From: Sphingopyxis sp. CCNWLW2
GTDB lineage: Bacteria > Pseudomonadota > Alphaproteobacteria > Sphingomonadales > Sphingomonadaceae
Length of the DNA: 64,000 bases
Reading direction: 5' to 3'
Assembly: GCF_037095755.1 (NCBI RefSeq)
Contig: NZ_JBAWKJ010000001.1
Span: 1-64,000 of the forward strand
Positions within the stretch are counted from its first letter, which is position 1, and each line of letters starts with the position of its first letter. The translations under genes were made by a program, and so were the position numbers. Under the pieces are notes generated by a model that was given only the letters and a program-made list of their open reading frames with translations, searched no databases and was not told the DNA's origin. Below are positions 54,486-63,223 of the stretch, one piece after another.

Positions 54486-56579
54486 ATGAAGCTTCATATC
54501 CGCCACGCGCCCCTCTGGGTCATCGTCGCCTGCACGTTCGCGGCACCCGCGCAGGCCAATGATGGTTACAGCCTCTGGCTTGGCGGCGCGGCCCACCGAA
54601 CCGCTCCCGCGCCGGTCGAAGTGCGCGGCGATTCGCCGACGCTGAAGATCGCCGCGGACGAACTGCGCCGCGGCCTCCCCACCCTTCCCGACCCTGTGCT
54701 GCTGGCGCGCACCGACGATCCCGCCGTCGCCGCGCTGCGGCTCGACAATGCTGCATTGGGCGCCGAAGGTTACCGCGTACAGCGCGCCACCATCGAGGGC
54801 CGCGCGGTCACGCTCGTCACCGCGACGTCTGACATCGGTATCCTTTATGGCGCCTTCGCCCTGCTGCGCCACGCACACAGCGGCGGCGACCTCGCCAGCG
54901 TTGATCTCGTCTCGAAGCCGCGCACCAAGCTGCGCCTGCTCAATCATTGGGACAATCTGGATGGGGTGGTCGAGCGCGGTTATGCTGGCCAGTCGCTGTG
55001 GGACTGGTGGACGCTGCCTGATTTCAAGGACCCGCGCTACACCGACTATGCCCGCGCCAACGCCTCGCTCGGGATCAACGGCACCGTCCTAAACAATGTC
55101 AACGCGAAGGCGACGAGCCTCACCGCCCCTTATATCGCCAAGGCCGCGGCGCTCGCCGACGTTTTCCGACCCTATGGCATCAAGGTCTTTCTCTCCGCGC
55201 GCTTCTCGGCCCCGATCGAGATCGGCGGGCTGAAAACCGCCGATCCGCGCGACCCGGCGGTGGCCGCCTGGTGGAAGGCGAAGAGCGACGAAATCTATCG
55301 CGCCATCCCCGACTTCGGCGGCTTCCTGGTCAAGGCGAACAGCGAGGGCCAGCCCGGCCCGCGCGACTATGGCGCGACCCATGCCGAGGGCGCCAACATG
55401 CTGGCCGCCGCCGTCGCCCCGCACGGCGGCATCGTGATGTGGCGCGCCTTCGTCTATGCCGACACCGATCCCGAGGACCGCGCCAAGCAGGCCTATACCG
55501 AATTCAAGCCGCTCGACGGCCAGTTCGCCGATAATGTGCTGGTCCAGGTCAAAAACGGCGCGATCGATTTCCAGCCGCGCGAACCCTTTCATCCGCTGTT
55601 CGGCGCGATGCCGAAAACCCCTTTGATGGCCGAGTTTCAGATCACCAAGGAATATCTCGGTTTCGCCACCCACCTCGCCTATCTCGGCCCGCTGTTCGAG
55701 GAAGTGCTGGACGCCGAGACGGGCGTGAAACCCGGCGAGACCGTCGCATCGGTCGTCGATGGCGAGGCCGAGGGGCACAGACTGAGCGGCATGGCCGGCG
55801 TCGCCAATATCGGGCGCGACCGCGACTGGTCGGGCAGCAGTTTCAATCAGGCGAACTGGTATGTTTACGGCCGTCTAGCATGGGACCCGACGCTCTCGTC
55901 CGAAGCGATCGCGCGCGAATGGGCAGTCCAGACCTTCGGCAACGATCCGGTGGTGACGGGCACGGTGCTGCGGATGATGATGCGGTCGCGCGAGGCGGTG
56001 GTCGACTATACCGGGCCGCTCGGGCTCACCCATTTGTTCGCGACCGGCCATCATTATGGCCCCGGGCCGTGGGTTTCCGACCTACAGCGCCCCGAATGGA
56101 ACCCCGTCTATTATCATCGTGCCAACAAGGAAGGGATCGGCTTCGACCGCACGCGCACCGGCAGCAACGCGGTGTCGCAATATGCGCCGTCGATCGCAAA
56201 GAAATACGCCGACCCGAAAACCACCCCGGCCGAGGACCTGCTGTGGTTCCACCATGTACCGTGGGACTATAAGATGGCTGGCGGCACGACGCTGTGGGCC
56301 GAACTGGTCCGGCGCTACGACCGCGGCGTCGCCACCGTCGGCGAGATGCGCCGCGAATGGGCGACGCTCAAACCGCGCATCGACGCCGAGCGCTGGACGA
56401 AGGCCGACAGCTTCCTTGCCGTGCAGGAAAAAGAGGCGCGCTGGTGGCGCGACGCGAGCCTTGCCTATTGGATGTCGATCAACGGCCTTCCGCTTCCCGA
56501 AGGAGCCGCGCAGCCCGAGCATGACCTCGACTGGTACAAGGCGCAAAGCTTCCCCTTTGCGCCGGGCAATCCCAAGTGA
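54486..56579 (+). CDS. GH67 alpha-glucuronidase, exported
   Basis: 697 residues from the ATG at 54486 (GGGAGAGCG upstream). Signal peptide: LWVIVACTFAAPAQA. GH67 features: LLNHWDNLDGVVERGYAGQS, NGTVLNNVNAK, KVFLSARFSAPIEIGGL, the catalytic-acid region LVKANSEGQPGPRDYGATHA, and the base pair in AIDFQPREPFHPLFG (Asp and Glu). The family releases (4-O-methyl-)glucuronic acid from the non-reducing-end xylose of short oligosaccharides, complementing GH115 on long chains. Most GH67 enzymes are intracellular or periplasmic; the leader here suggests the periplasm. Divergent from the GH3 operon. Confidence 0.94.
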   Translation: MKLHIRHAPLWVIVACTFAAPAQANDGYSLWLGGAAHRTAPAPVEVRGDSPTLKIAADELRRGLPTLPDPVLLARTDDPAVAALRLDNAALGAEGYRVQRATIEGRAVTLVTATSDIGILYGAFALLRHAHSGGDLASVDLVSKPRTKLRLLNHWDNLDGVVERGYAGQSLWDWWTLPDFKDPRYTDYARANASLGINGTVLNNVNAKATSLTAPYIAKAAALADVFRPYGIKVFLSARFSAPIEIGGLKTADPRDPAVAAWWKAKSDEIYRAIPDFGGFLVKANSEGQPGPRDYGATHAEGANMLAAAVAPHGGIVMWRAFVYADTDPEDRAKQAYTEFKPLDGQFADNVLVQVKNGAIDFQPREPFHPLFGAMPKTPLMAEFQITKEYLGFATHLAYLGPLFEEVLDAETGVKPGETVASVVDGEAEGHRLSGMAGVANIGRDRDWSGSSFNQANWYVYGRLAWDPTLSSEAIAREWAVQTFGNDPVVTGTVLRMMMRSREAVVDYTGPLGLTHLFATGHHYGPGPWVSDLQRPEWNPVYYHRANKEGIGFDRTRTGSNAVSQYAPSIAKKYADPKTTPAEDLLWFHHVPWDYKMAGGTTLWAELVRRYDRGVATVGEMRREWATLKPRIDAERWTKADSFLAVQEKEARWWRDASLAYWMSINGLPLPEGAAQPEHDLDWYKAQSFPFAPGNPK

Positions 56580-56582
56580 GGG

Positions 56583-57395
56583 TCAACAGCTTTTGCCCGC
56601 CGCCCAGTCGATCGCATTGCCGATGAGCGTGCGATGCAGCGGCTCGGCATAGCTTTGCGCCTGATGGCCGAGCGCGGAAAAGATCGCACGCCCCCGCGCC
56701 ACGCAGCGCGTCCAGACGATCGGGTGGAGTTTGCCCATCCGCTGTTCGGGCGCGGGGCGATAGCTTGCCTCGTCGAGCGTCGCGAGGATGCGCGTGTTCT
56801 GATCCACGGGCACGCGGTCGAACGCATACCATTCCTCGACCCGCGTCCATTTGACGGGCAGCCCGCGCATCGCGCGGTGGCCGGGCTCAAGGATGTGGAT
56901 GTCGCCCTGCTGGAACTGGTCGGGCCGCGAGGTGTGGCCGATAAAGCGAACCCCGAGCAGTGTATCGCGATACCAGTCCCAGGCATAGTCATGATCACCG
57001 CCCGCGCCGTGGAGCAGCACGACGCCGCCGCCCTTTTCAACCCAGGCGCGGAACGCCGCCCGCTGCGGCTCGGTGAAGATATTGCCGCTGTTCGAATTGA
57101 ACACCACGACGCGAAAACGCCCCAGATCGCGCGGGTTCATGATCGCGGCATTCTCGGTCGCGAATACGTCGCGCCCGCCGCCCCGCACGATCTCCTGCAC
57201 CGCCCGCGTCGCCGCCACAATCTGCTCGTCATCGCGAAAACCGTTGGTTTTGGACAGCACAAGCACGGCGCCGGGCTTCAGCCGCGGGACCGGCGGCGCG
57301 GTCTCGTCCATCACCGGGGCCGGCCAATATTTCGGATTCTTCACATAAGGGGCCGCCTGCAATTGCAGCGCCAGCGCCATCATCATCGCCAACAT
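56583..57395 (-). CDS. ThuA-domain protein, exported
   Basis: 270 residues. A short leader (MMALALQLQAAP) precedes a ThuA/class I glutamine-amidotransferase-like fold: VLVLSKTNGFRDDEQIVAAT, VVVFNSNSGNIFTEPQRAAF, GGGVVLLHGAGGDHDYAW and the C-terminal CVARGRAIFSALGHQAQSYA. ThuA proteins occur in trehalose and other sugar loci, and their exact reaction is not established. The usual amidotransferase cysteine is absent at the elbow (LLHGAGG). It is convergent with GH67 (3 bp) and divergent from the LacI regulator, so regulation by that repressor is possible, but no operator copy is present here. Confidence 0.8.
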   Translation of the reverse strand: MLAMMMALALQLQAAPYVKNPKYWPAPVMDETAPPVPRLKPGAVLVLSKTNGFRDDEQIVAATRAVQEIVRGGGRDVFATENAAIMNPRDLGRFRVVVFNSNSGNIFTEPQRAAFRAWVEKGGGVVLLHGAGGDHDYAWDWYRDTLLGVRFIGHTSRPDQFQQGDIHILEPGHRAMRGLPVKWTRVEEWYAFDRVPVDQNTRILATLDEASYRPAPEQRMGKLHPIVWTRCVARGRAIFSALGHQAQSYAEPLHRTLIGNAIDWAAGKSC

Positions 57396-57460
57396 CTCTC
57401 GCCTTTCCGCTCCGGCGCGATTATGGGGCGCACCATGAACCCCCGCCCGGAAGGACGTGC

Positions 57461-58540
57461 ATGAAGGAAGGTCGCGGCCAACGACGCCAGCGCAACGTAC
57501 CGACGATCAGCGACGTCGCGGCGCATGCCGGCGTCTCGCCGATGACGGTGAGCCGCGTGATCAACGGCGAAACCAATGTGCGCGAGGAAACGAAGCAGCG
57601 CGTCGAGGAAGCGATCGCGGCGCTGAACTACGCGCCCAACGCCGCCGCGCGCACGCTGGCCGGCGGCGACGATATCCGCATCGGCCTGCTCCATTCGAAC
57701 CCGTCCTTCGCCTATCTCAGCGAATTCCTGGTCGGCAGTCTCGATCAGGCGAGCCGCAGCAATGTCCATCTGGTGGTCGAGAAATGCGACGACGAGGGCG
57801 GCGGAAATCCCGCGATCGAACATCTGCTCGGCGGGCGCATCGATGGCGTGGTGCTGCCCCCGCCGCTCAGCGATTCGCCGCCGATCCTCGCGGCGCTGAA
57901 GGAGCGCGGTGTCCCCGTGGTCGCGGTCGCGACCGGGCGCGCCCCCGACTGGGCGCTGTCGGTCAGCATCGACGACCGGCAGGCGGCCTATGACATGACG
58001 CGCCACCTGATGGCGCTTGGCCATGTGCGGATCGGCTTCATCACCGGCAATCCGAACCAGACCGCGAGCGCCGAACGCCTCGCGGGTTACCGCGCCGCAC
58101 TCGCCGAAGGCAAGCTGGCCGACGTGCCCGAACTGGTAGCCGAGGGGCTGTTCACCTATCGCTCCGGCCTCGATGCCGCCGAGCTGCTGCTCGACATCGC
58201 CGATCCGCCGACCGCGATTTTCGCATCGAACGACGACATGGCCGCGGCGACGGTCGCGATCGCGCATCGCAAGGGACTCGATGTGCCCGGCGACCTGACC
58301 GTGTGCGGATTCGACGATACGGCGCTGGCGACGACGATCTGGCCCGAACTCACCACGATCCGCCAGCCGGTGACCGACATGTCGCGCACCGCGGTCGAAC
58401 TGCTGGTGCGTGCGATCCGGGCCCGCAAGGGGCAAGGCGCGGCCATCGAGACTCCGCACGTTCTGGCCTCCTACGAGCTGATCCGCCGCCAATCCGACGC
58501 GGCTCCGCGTCGCCGGCCGACGACGCGGAAGCCGCGCTGA
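57461..58540 (+). CDS. LacI-family transcriptional regulator (XylR-like)
   Basis: 359 residues. HTH at 14-35 (PTISDVAAHAGVSPMTVSRV, INGE) with the LacI hinge helix (PNAAARTLAGGD), then a periplasmic-binding-like sensor: IRIGLLHSNPSFAYLSEFLV, GGRIDGVVLPPPLSDSP, HLMALGHVRIGFITGNPNQ, ASNDDMAAATVAIAHRKGL and GFDDTALATTIWPELTTIRQ. Four-residue recognition of a CG-centred palindrome is typical of the family. Xylose or a xylo-oligosaccharide is the probable inducer. Gene is flanked by ThuA (divergent) and the XylE-like permease (convergent, 4 bp). Its likely sites are the five TGATAGCGCTACCA-type motifs; none is at its own promoter. Confidence 0.92.
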   Translation: MKEGRGQRRQRNVPTISDVAAHAGVSPMTVSRVINGETNVREETKQRVEEAIAALNYAPNAAARTLAGGDDIRIGLLHSNPSFAYLSEFLVGSLDQASRSNVHLVVEKCDDEGGGNPAIEHLLGGRIDGVVLPPPLSDSPPILAALKERGVPVVAVATGRAPDWALSVSIDDRQAAYDMTRHLMALGHVRIGFITGNPNQTASAERLAGYRAALAEGKLADVPELVAEGLFTYRSGLDAAELLLDIADPPTAIFASNDDMAAATVAIAHRKGLDVPGDLTVCGFDDTALATTIWPELTTIRQPVTDMSRTAVELLVRAIRARKGQGAAIETPHVLASYELIRRQSDAAPRRRPTTRKPR

Positions 58541-58544
58541 TCCC

Positions 58545-59966
58545 TCAGCCCGGCATATCCTCGAGCTCGCGCCCGCGCGTCTCGACGACCATCTTCTGCA
58601 CGAAGAAGAAGGATATCGCCGCGAACAGCGCATAGCCGACATAGGTGACTGCAAGGCCGGGCGAGGCCGCGAGCGCCGGGAAGCTGACCGAGATCAGCGC
58701 ATTGGCGATCCACTGCGCGAAACCGGCGACAGCGAGGCCCGATCCGCGGATCTGGTTCGGGAACATCTCGCCCAGCATCACCCACATGATCGGACCCCAG
58801 CTGAGGTTGAAGAAGATCACATAGAGGTTGGCCGCGATCAGCGCGATCAGGCCGTTGTTGCCGGGCAGCGACAGGCTGCCGTCGGCGCCCGACACCGCGG
58901 TCGAGAAGGCATAGGCGACGACGGCCAGCGTCACCGCCATGCCCGCCGAGCCGATCAGCAGCAGCGGCTTGCGGCCGATCCGATCGACCAGCAGGATCGT
59001 CGCAAGGCACGCCCCGATCGACAGCACTCCCGACAGGATGTTGGTCTGCAGCGCATAATCTTCCGAGAAACCGACCGCTTCCCACAAGGTCGCGCCATAA
59101 TAGAAGACGACGTTGATGCCGACGAATTGCTGGAACACGGCAAGGCCGATGCCTGTCCACACGATTGGGCGGACCTTGCCCGAACTTTTGTCGATCAGGT
59201 CGGATAGCTTGGGCCGATGGTGGTCGGCGGCGAGGCTGCCTCGAATTTCGGTTACCTTGCGGTCGGCCTCGGCGGTGCCGAACAGCCGCGTCAGCACGGC
59301 GTGCGCCTCTTCTTCCCGGCCGCGCGCAACGAGATAGCGCGGGCTCTCGGGGATGACGAGCAGCGCGAGGAAATAGATCGCGGCGGGGATCGCCTGCAGC
59401 CAGAACATCCAGCGCCACGCGGGATAGCCCATCCAGAATTCCGACGTCGAACCGCCAGCATAGCGCGCGAGCGCGAAGTTGGCGACGAACGCGCCGGTGA
59501 GGCCGGTGATGATCATCACCTGCTGGACGCTCGACAGCCGCCCGCGGATATTCGCCGGGGTAACCTCGGAAATATAGACCGGCGAGATCACGCTCGCCGC
59601 GCCGACGCCAAGGCCGCCGATGATGCGCGCGATGATGAAGATGATCGACGAGGATGCCGCCCCCGCGAGCAATGCGCTAAGCAGAAACAGGATCGCCGAC
59701 AGCATCATCACGCCGCGGCGGCCGATGCGGTCGGCCAGGCGGCCAGCGCCGAACGCACCGATCGCCGAGCCGACGAGGATCGCGCCGACATTGACGCCGA
59801 TACCCAGCTTGCCCAGATCGAAGGCGCTCTCCAGCCCCTTTTGTGTGCCGTTGATCACGCCCGAATCATAGCCGAACATGAAACCGCCGATCGTCGCCAC
59901 CGCCACGATCGCGATGATAAACCCGATATTGACCCGGCCCTCGGCCGGTTCCGCCATACTCGCCAT
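58545..59966 (-). CDS. xylE: Sugar porter MFS (XylE-like D-xylose:H+ symporter)
   Basis: 473 residues from the ATG at 59966, chosen for GGGAG 8 bases upstream. An in-frame ATG at 59987 overlaps the lactonase stop (ATGA) and is a real alternative. Sugar-porter motifs: FGYDSGVINGTQKGLE, GRLADRIGRRGVMM, the PESPRYL motif at VIPESPRYLVARG, the helix-7 FQQFVGINVVFYYG, VDRIGRKPLLL, and PETKG replaced by VETRGRELED. Twelve membrane segments. Proton-coupled import of D-xylose fits its place as last gene of the xylX-xylB-xylC operon. Confidence 0.88.
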   Translation of the reverse strand: MASMAEPAEGRVNIGFIIAIVAVATIGGFMFGYDSGVINGTQKGLESAFDLGKLGIGVNVGAILVGSAIGAFGAGRLADRIGRRGVMMLSAILFLLSALLAGAASSSIIFIIARIIGGLGVGAASVISPVYISEVTPANIRGRLSSVQQVMIITGLTGAFVANFALARYAGGSTSEFWMGYPAWRWMFWLQAIPAAIYFLALLVIPESPRYLVARGREEEAHAVLTRLFGTAEADRKVTEIRGSLAADHHRPKLSDLIDKSSGKVRPIVWTGIGLAVFQQFVGINVVFYYGATLWEAVGFSEDYALQTNILSGVLSIGACLATILLVDRIGRKPLLLIGSAGMAVTLAVVAYAFSTAVSGADGSLSLPGNNGLIALIAANLYVIFFNLSWGPIMWVMLGEMFPNQIRGSGLAVAGFAQWIANALISVSFPALAASPGLAVTYVGYALFAAISFFFVQKMVVETRGRELEDMPG

Positions 59967-59983
59967 CTCACCCGCTCCCTTTT

Positions 59984-60844
59984 TCATATTTTGGCCGGTG
60001 TCACCGGCAGACCGGCAACGCCGGGGTCGAATGCAAACAGGTCGCCCGCCAGCGGCTGCTCCGCCAGTGTGGCCGAATCCAGCCCCTTGCGCGCTGTTGT
60101 GGCATAGGCGGTTTTCAGGCCCTCGCCGCCGAATGCGATCTTGGTCACATTGGATACGGGAAAGCGCACGAACTGCATCAGCTTGCCCGCCGGATCGTAA
60201 CGCCGCACGCCCCAGCCGCCATAGAGCGCGACCCACAGGCAGCCCTCGGCATCGATCACCGAACCGTCGGGGTGGCCCGCGCCATCCTCGATCACGATAT
60301 GCTGCTCGGGCGCTCCAAGGTCGCCATTCGCGCCGATCGCCACCCGCCAGATCGTCTTGCCGAGCGTGTCGGTGTGATAGAGGCTGCGCGCATCGGCGCT
60401 GATCGCGGGTCCATTGGTGATCGCGACCGGCGGCAGGCCGGTATCACGGCACGCGCCGCCCCGGCAGAGATAAAGTCGGCCCGACTTGTCCGCTTCGCTG
60501 TCGTCCATGCTGCCGAACCACAACCGCCCTTCGCTGTCGGTCGCCGCGTCGTTGAGGCGGTTGCCGGGGAAACCGGGTTCGGGATCGTGGAGCAAGGCGA
60601 AACGGCCGCTCGCCGGATCAAAGCGGTGTAGCCCGGTCTTCACACCCGCGATCATGTCGCCGGCGGCTGCGGGCAGCACCCAGCCCACCTGATCGGGCGC
60701 GTCCCAGTGCCGGCTGGCGCGGTCGGCGGGATCGAAGCGATAGATACGCTTTCCCTTGATGTCGACAAACCACAATTGGCCATCGACCCAAACCGGCCCT
60801 TCGCCCAGCGTGGCCGCAACGCGAAGGACCGGTTCGACGCTCAT
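59984..60844 (-). CDS. xylC: Xylonolactonase, SMP-30/gluconolactonase family
   Basis: 286 residues from the ATG at 60844, one base after the dehydrogenase stop. Upstream in-frame ATGs (to 61042) lie inside that gene. Six-bladed propeller metal sites: Glu15 in TLGEGPVW, Asn in FPGNRLNDAATDSEGRLWFG, Asn in ITNGPAISADARSLYHTDT and Asp in HPDGSVIDAEGCLWVALYGG. It hydrolyses the D-xylonolactone formed by the dehydrogenase to D-xylonate. Position between dehydrogenase and permease matches the Caulobacter arrangement of the Weimberg operon. Confidence 0.9.
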   Translation of the reverse strand: MSVEPVLRVAATLGEGPVWVDGQLWFVDIKGKRIYRFDPADRASRHWDAPDQVGWVLPAAAGDMIAGVKTGLHRFDPASGRFALLHDPEPGFPGNRLNDAATDSEGRLWFGSMDDSEADKSGRLYLCRGGACRDTGLPPVAITNGPAISADARSLYHTDTLGKTIWRVAIGANGDLGAPEQHIVIEDGAGHPDGSVIDAEGCLWVALYGGWGVRRYDPAGKLMQFVRFPVSNVTKIAFGGEGLKTAYATTARKGLDSATLAEQPLAGDLFAFDPGVAGLPVTPAKI

Positions 60845-60845
60845 T

Positions 60846-61613
60846 TCAGCGCCATCCCGCATCGACGAAATATTCGTGGCCGGTGCACATGCGCCCGTCG
60901 TCCGACGCCAGGAACAGCGCCAGCGCCGCAACATCGATCGGTTGAATTCGCTCGCTGAGACACTGCGCCGCGACAATCTCGGCCTCGCCTTCGGGCGTGT
61001 ACCATTTCTCCTGCCGCGGCGTCTGGACATTGCCCGGCACAATCGTGGTGACGCGGATATTGTCGCGGCCGAGGTCGCGCGCCAGGCTGCGCGTCAGTCC
61101 CTCGATCGCGGCCTTCGCGGTCTGATAGAGCACGAGGTCGGGAAGACCGAGATGCCAGCTGATCGAGCCGAAATTGACGATCGCGCCGCCGCCCGCCGCG
61201 CGCATCGCGGGAATCACCGCCTGCGCCGCGAAAAACAGGTGCCGCAGGTTCGTCGCCATCCGCTCGTCCCAATATTCGGGGGTGACATCCATCACCGCAT
61301 GGCGATCGTCGTTCGCCGCATTGTTGAGAAGAATATCGATCCCGCCCATCTCCTTGGTCAGCGCCGCGAGGCAGGTCTTGAGCATGTCGATATCGCGCAG
61401 ATCGCAGGAAAGGAACCGCGTGCCAGGAATCCCGTCCGCCAGTCGCTGGCCGGCCCCGTCGTCAAGATCGAGGAACGCCACCTTCGCGCCCTGCGCGGCG
61501 AACTCTGCGACCAGCGAAGCGCCAATCCCGCTCGCACCGCCCGTCACGAGTACGCGCTTGCCCGACAAGCTCGGATAGATTGCTCGCTCCGCCCCTGCCT
61601 CAACCGTCGCCAT
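60846..61613 (-). CDS. xylB: D-xylose 1-dehydrogenase (SDR family)
   Basis: 255 residues from the ATG at 61613 (GGGAAG upstream). SDR core: cofactor loop TGGASGIG (24-31), NNAANDDRH, and catalytic Ser150/Ser152, Tyr163 and Lys167 in NFGSISWHLG...LYQTAKAAIE. Blocks such as IYPSLSGKR, SISWHLGL, PGNV-T-RQEKWYTPEGEA and CTGHEYFVDAGWR match the NAD+-dependent xylose dehydrogenase XylB of Caulobacter crescentus (CC0821) almost word for word. Oxidises D-xylose to D-xylonolactone. Symbol follows Caulobacter and clashes with the kinase gene at 30412. Five bp downstream of xylX. Confidence 0.94.
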   Translation of the reverse strand: MATVEAGAERAIYPSLSGKRVLVTGGASGIGASLVAEFAAQGAKVAFLDLDDGAGQRLADGIPGTRFLSCDLRDIDMLKTCLAALTKEMGGIDILLNNAANDDRHAVMDVTPEYWDERMATNLRHLFFAAQAVIPAMRAAGGGAIVNFGSISWHLGLPDLVLYQTAKAAIEGLTRSLARDLGRDNIRVTTIVPGNVQTPRQEKWYTPEGEAEIVAAQCLSERIQPIDVAALALFLASDDGRMCTGHEYFVDAGWR

Positions 61614-61618
61614 AATCG

Positions 61619-62752
61619 TCACTTCCCTGCCCCCAGCAAGCCGCGGCCCGCAAGATTCGTCATCAATGCCCCGATCCCGTCGCGCCACGGCGCGGCATCC
61701 TTCGAGGTCGTGACGCGATTAACCAGCCGGCCGAGCTTGCGGCTTTCGATCGCGACCACATCGCCGACCTTGTGCGTAAAGCCCCGGCCGGGTTCGTCGC
61801 GATCCTCGACCGGCGCGAACAACGTACCGAGGAACAGCGCGAAACCGTCGGGATATTGATGTTCGCTCAGCGTCTGGCGCACCAGTTCGAGCGGATCGCG
61901 GCTGATTTCGCGCATATTGCTCTCACCCTCGAGCACATAACCGTCTTCGCCGCGAATGCTCAGCCGCACCTCGGCCGCACGCACATCGTCCAGCGTGAAA
62001 CTGTCGTCGAACAGCCGCACCAGCGGCCCGAGCGAGCAGGAGGCGTTATTGTCCTTGGCCTTGCCCAGCAACAGCGCCGACCGCCCCTCGAAATCGCGCA
62101 GATTTACGTCATTCCCCAGCATCGCGCCGATGGCCGTGCCAGCGCTGTTCACGAGCAACACGATCTCGGGTTCGGGGTTGTTCCAGGTCGAATCAGAGCG
62201 GATCCCGATCTCGGCATCGGGCCCCAGCGTCGACAGCACCGGCGCCTTGGTGAACACCTCGGCGTCCGGACCGATCGCGACTTCGAGATATTGCGACCAG
62301 AGCCCGTCCTCGATCAGTGCGGCCTTGAGTTCGGCCGCTTCGGACGAGCCCGGCACGACCGAACGGATCGAGCCGCCGACGCGCGCCTCGAGGCGATCCC
62401 GAATGGCCGATGCCGCGCCCCAGTCGCCGCGCGCGCTTTCCTCGATCACCCGCTCGATTGCGGATATCGCGAAGGTTACTCCGCAGGCCTTGACGCATTG
62501 CAGATCGACGGGGCTTAGGAGATCGACAGCCGAAAGGTCGAAACGGCCAAGCGCGCGTCCCCCTGCGCCACTGAAATCGCCACGCTCGACAAGCGCTGCC
62601 GCGGTCGGCGCGACCGCCGACATGTCATAACATTCGCCGCGCACGATCAGCATCGGGTTCGGCCCGGCCTCGGTGCGCATGCGGCCGACGAAGACGCCGG
62701 CTTCCCAATCGCCGGGCAGTGCCGACACGATGTCGCGGGGATTCCCCTCCAT
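61619..62752 (-). CDS. xylX: 2-keto-3-deoxy-D-xylonate dehydratase (XylX-type FAH family)
   Basis: 377 residues. N-domain ALPGDWEAGVFVGRMRTEAG and AVDLLSPVDLQCVKACGVTF (then AISAIERVIEES), then the FAH-fold C-domain with metal-binding GIRSDSTWNNPEPEIVLLV (acidic pair), IGAMLGNDVNLRDFEGRSAL, KAKDNNASCSLGPLVRLFD. This matches XylX of the Caulobacter Weimberg operon, which converts 2-keto-3-deoxyxylonate to 2-oxoglutarate semialdehyde. First gene of the operon; operator at 62772 lies 19 bp before the start. The ATG lacks a strong ribosome binding site and a GTG at codon 9 is possible. Confidence 0.87.
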   Translation of the reverse strand: MEGNPRDIVSALPGDWEAGVFVGRMRTEAGPNPMLIVRGECYDMSAVAPTAAALVERGDFSGAGGRALGRFDLSAVDLLSPVDLQCVKACGVTFAISAIERVIEESARGDWGAASAIRDRLEARVGGSIRSVVPGSSEAAELKAALIEDGLWSQYLEVAIGPDAEVFTKAPVLSTLGPDAEIGIRSDSTWNNPEPEIVLLVNSAGTAIGAMLGNDVNLRDFEGRSALLLGKAKDNNASCSLGPLVRLFDDSFTLDDVRAAEVRLSIRGEDGYVLEGESNMREISRDPLELVRQTLSEHQYPDGFALFLGTLFAPVEDRDEPGRGFTHKVGDVVAIESRKLGRLVNRVTTSKDAAPWRDGIGALMTNLAGRGLLGAGK

Positions 62753-62771
62753 TATCCAAAACCTTTTTTTG

Positions 62772-62785
62772 TGATAGCGCTACCA
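62772..62785 (-). promoter_or_regulatory. LacI-type operator TGATAGCGCTACCA (xylX operon)
   Basis: 14-mer identical to the receptor site at 41925. Placed 19 bp upstream of the xylX start, ideal for repression. A TTTTTTT tract lies between operator and start codon. Confidence 0.7.
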
Positions 62786-62899
62786 ACACGCTCGCGCCCG
62801 CCTTGTCAAGGGCACAAGGACGCCCCCGAAAAGGGAGAGCAAATCTCGGCGGCGGAACCGATATTATGCTTTGGGGAAATCTGCCGTCGGGTGGCGGCG

Positions 62900-63223
62900 C
62901 GGGCAAAGTCGACAGGGGCGCCAAAGACCTCGGCAGCGACATTAAAACTGCCGTCCACTCGGGTGCGCACAAGGCTGATTTTGAGCGTGCACACACTCTA
63001 TGCCGAAGGCGACACGGTCGTCGCGCATTGGGACTCCACTGCTTTCGGCGCTGCGGTTTGCCGAGGATTTATGGCCAAGGCAAAGTTCACTTTCGCAGCC
63101 TGGTTCGACAATGCGACATGCGCTCAGATGGCTAAGACTGGGCACTTCAAATTTGCAAGCCCACCAAGATGGGAGGGTCATCGTTATTGGACACAACCGA
63201 TCCGTTGGAAAACGGAAGAATGA
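62900..63223 (+). pseudogene. Possible SnoaL/NTF2-like remnant
   Basis: The open frame ending at 63223 contains LSVHTLYAEGDTVVAHWDST and AKFTFAAWFDN. This is the middle of a SnoaL-like (NTF2 fold) domain, in which 'i..l.AeGD.V...w' is followed by a strand and 'f....f.dgkI'. The segments before (STGAPKTSAATLKLPSTRV) and after (MAKTGHFKFASPPRWEGHRY) do not fit the family, and no good start is present. It may be a decayed gene with frameshifts on both sides. Confidence is low. Confidence 0.3.
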
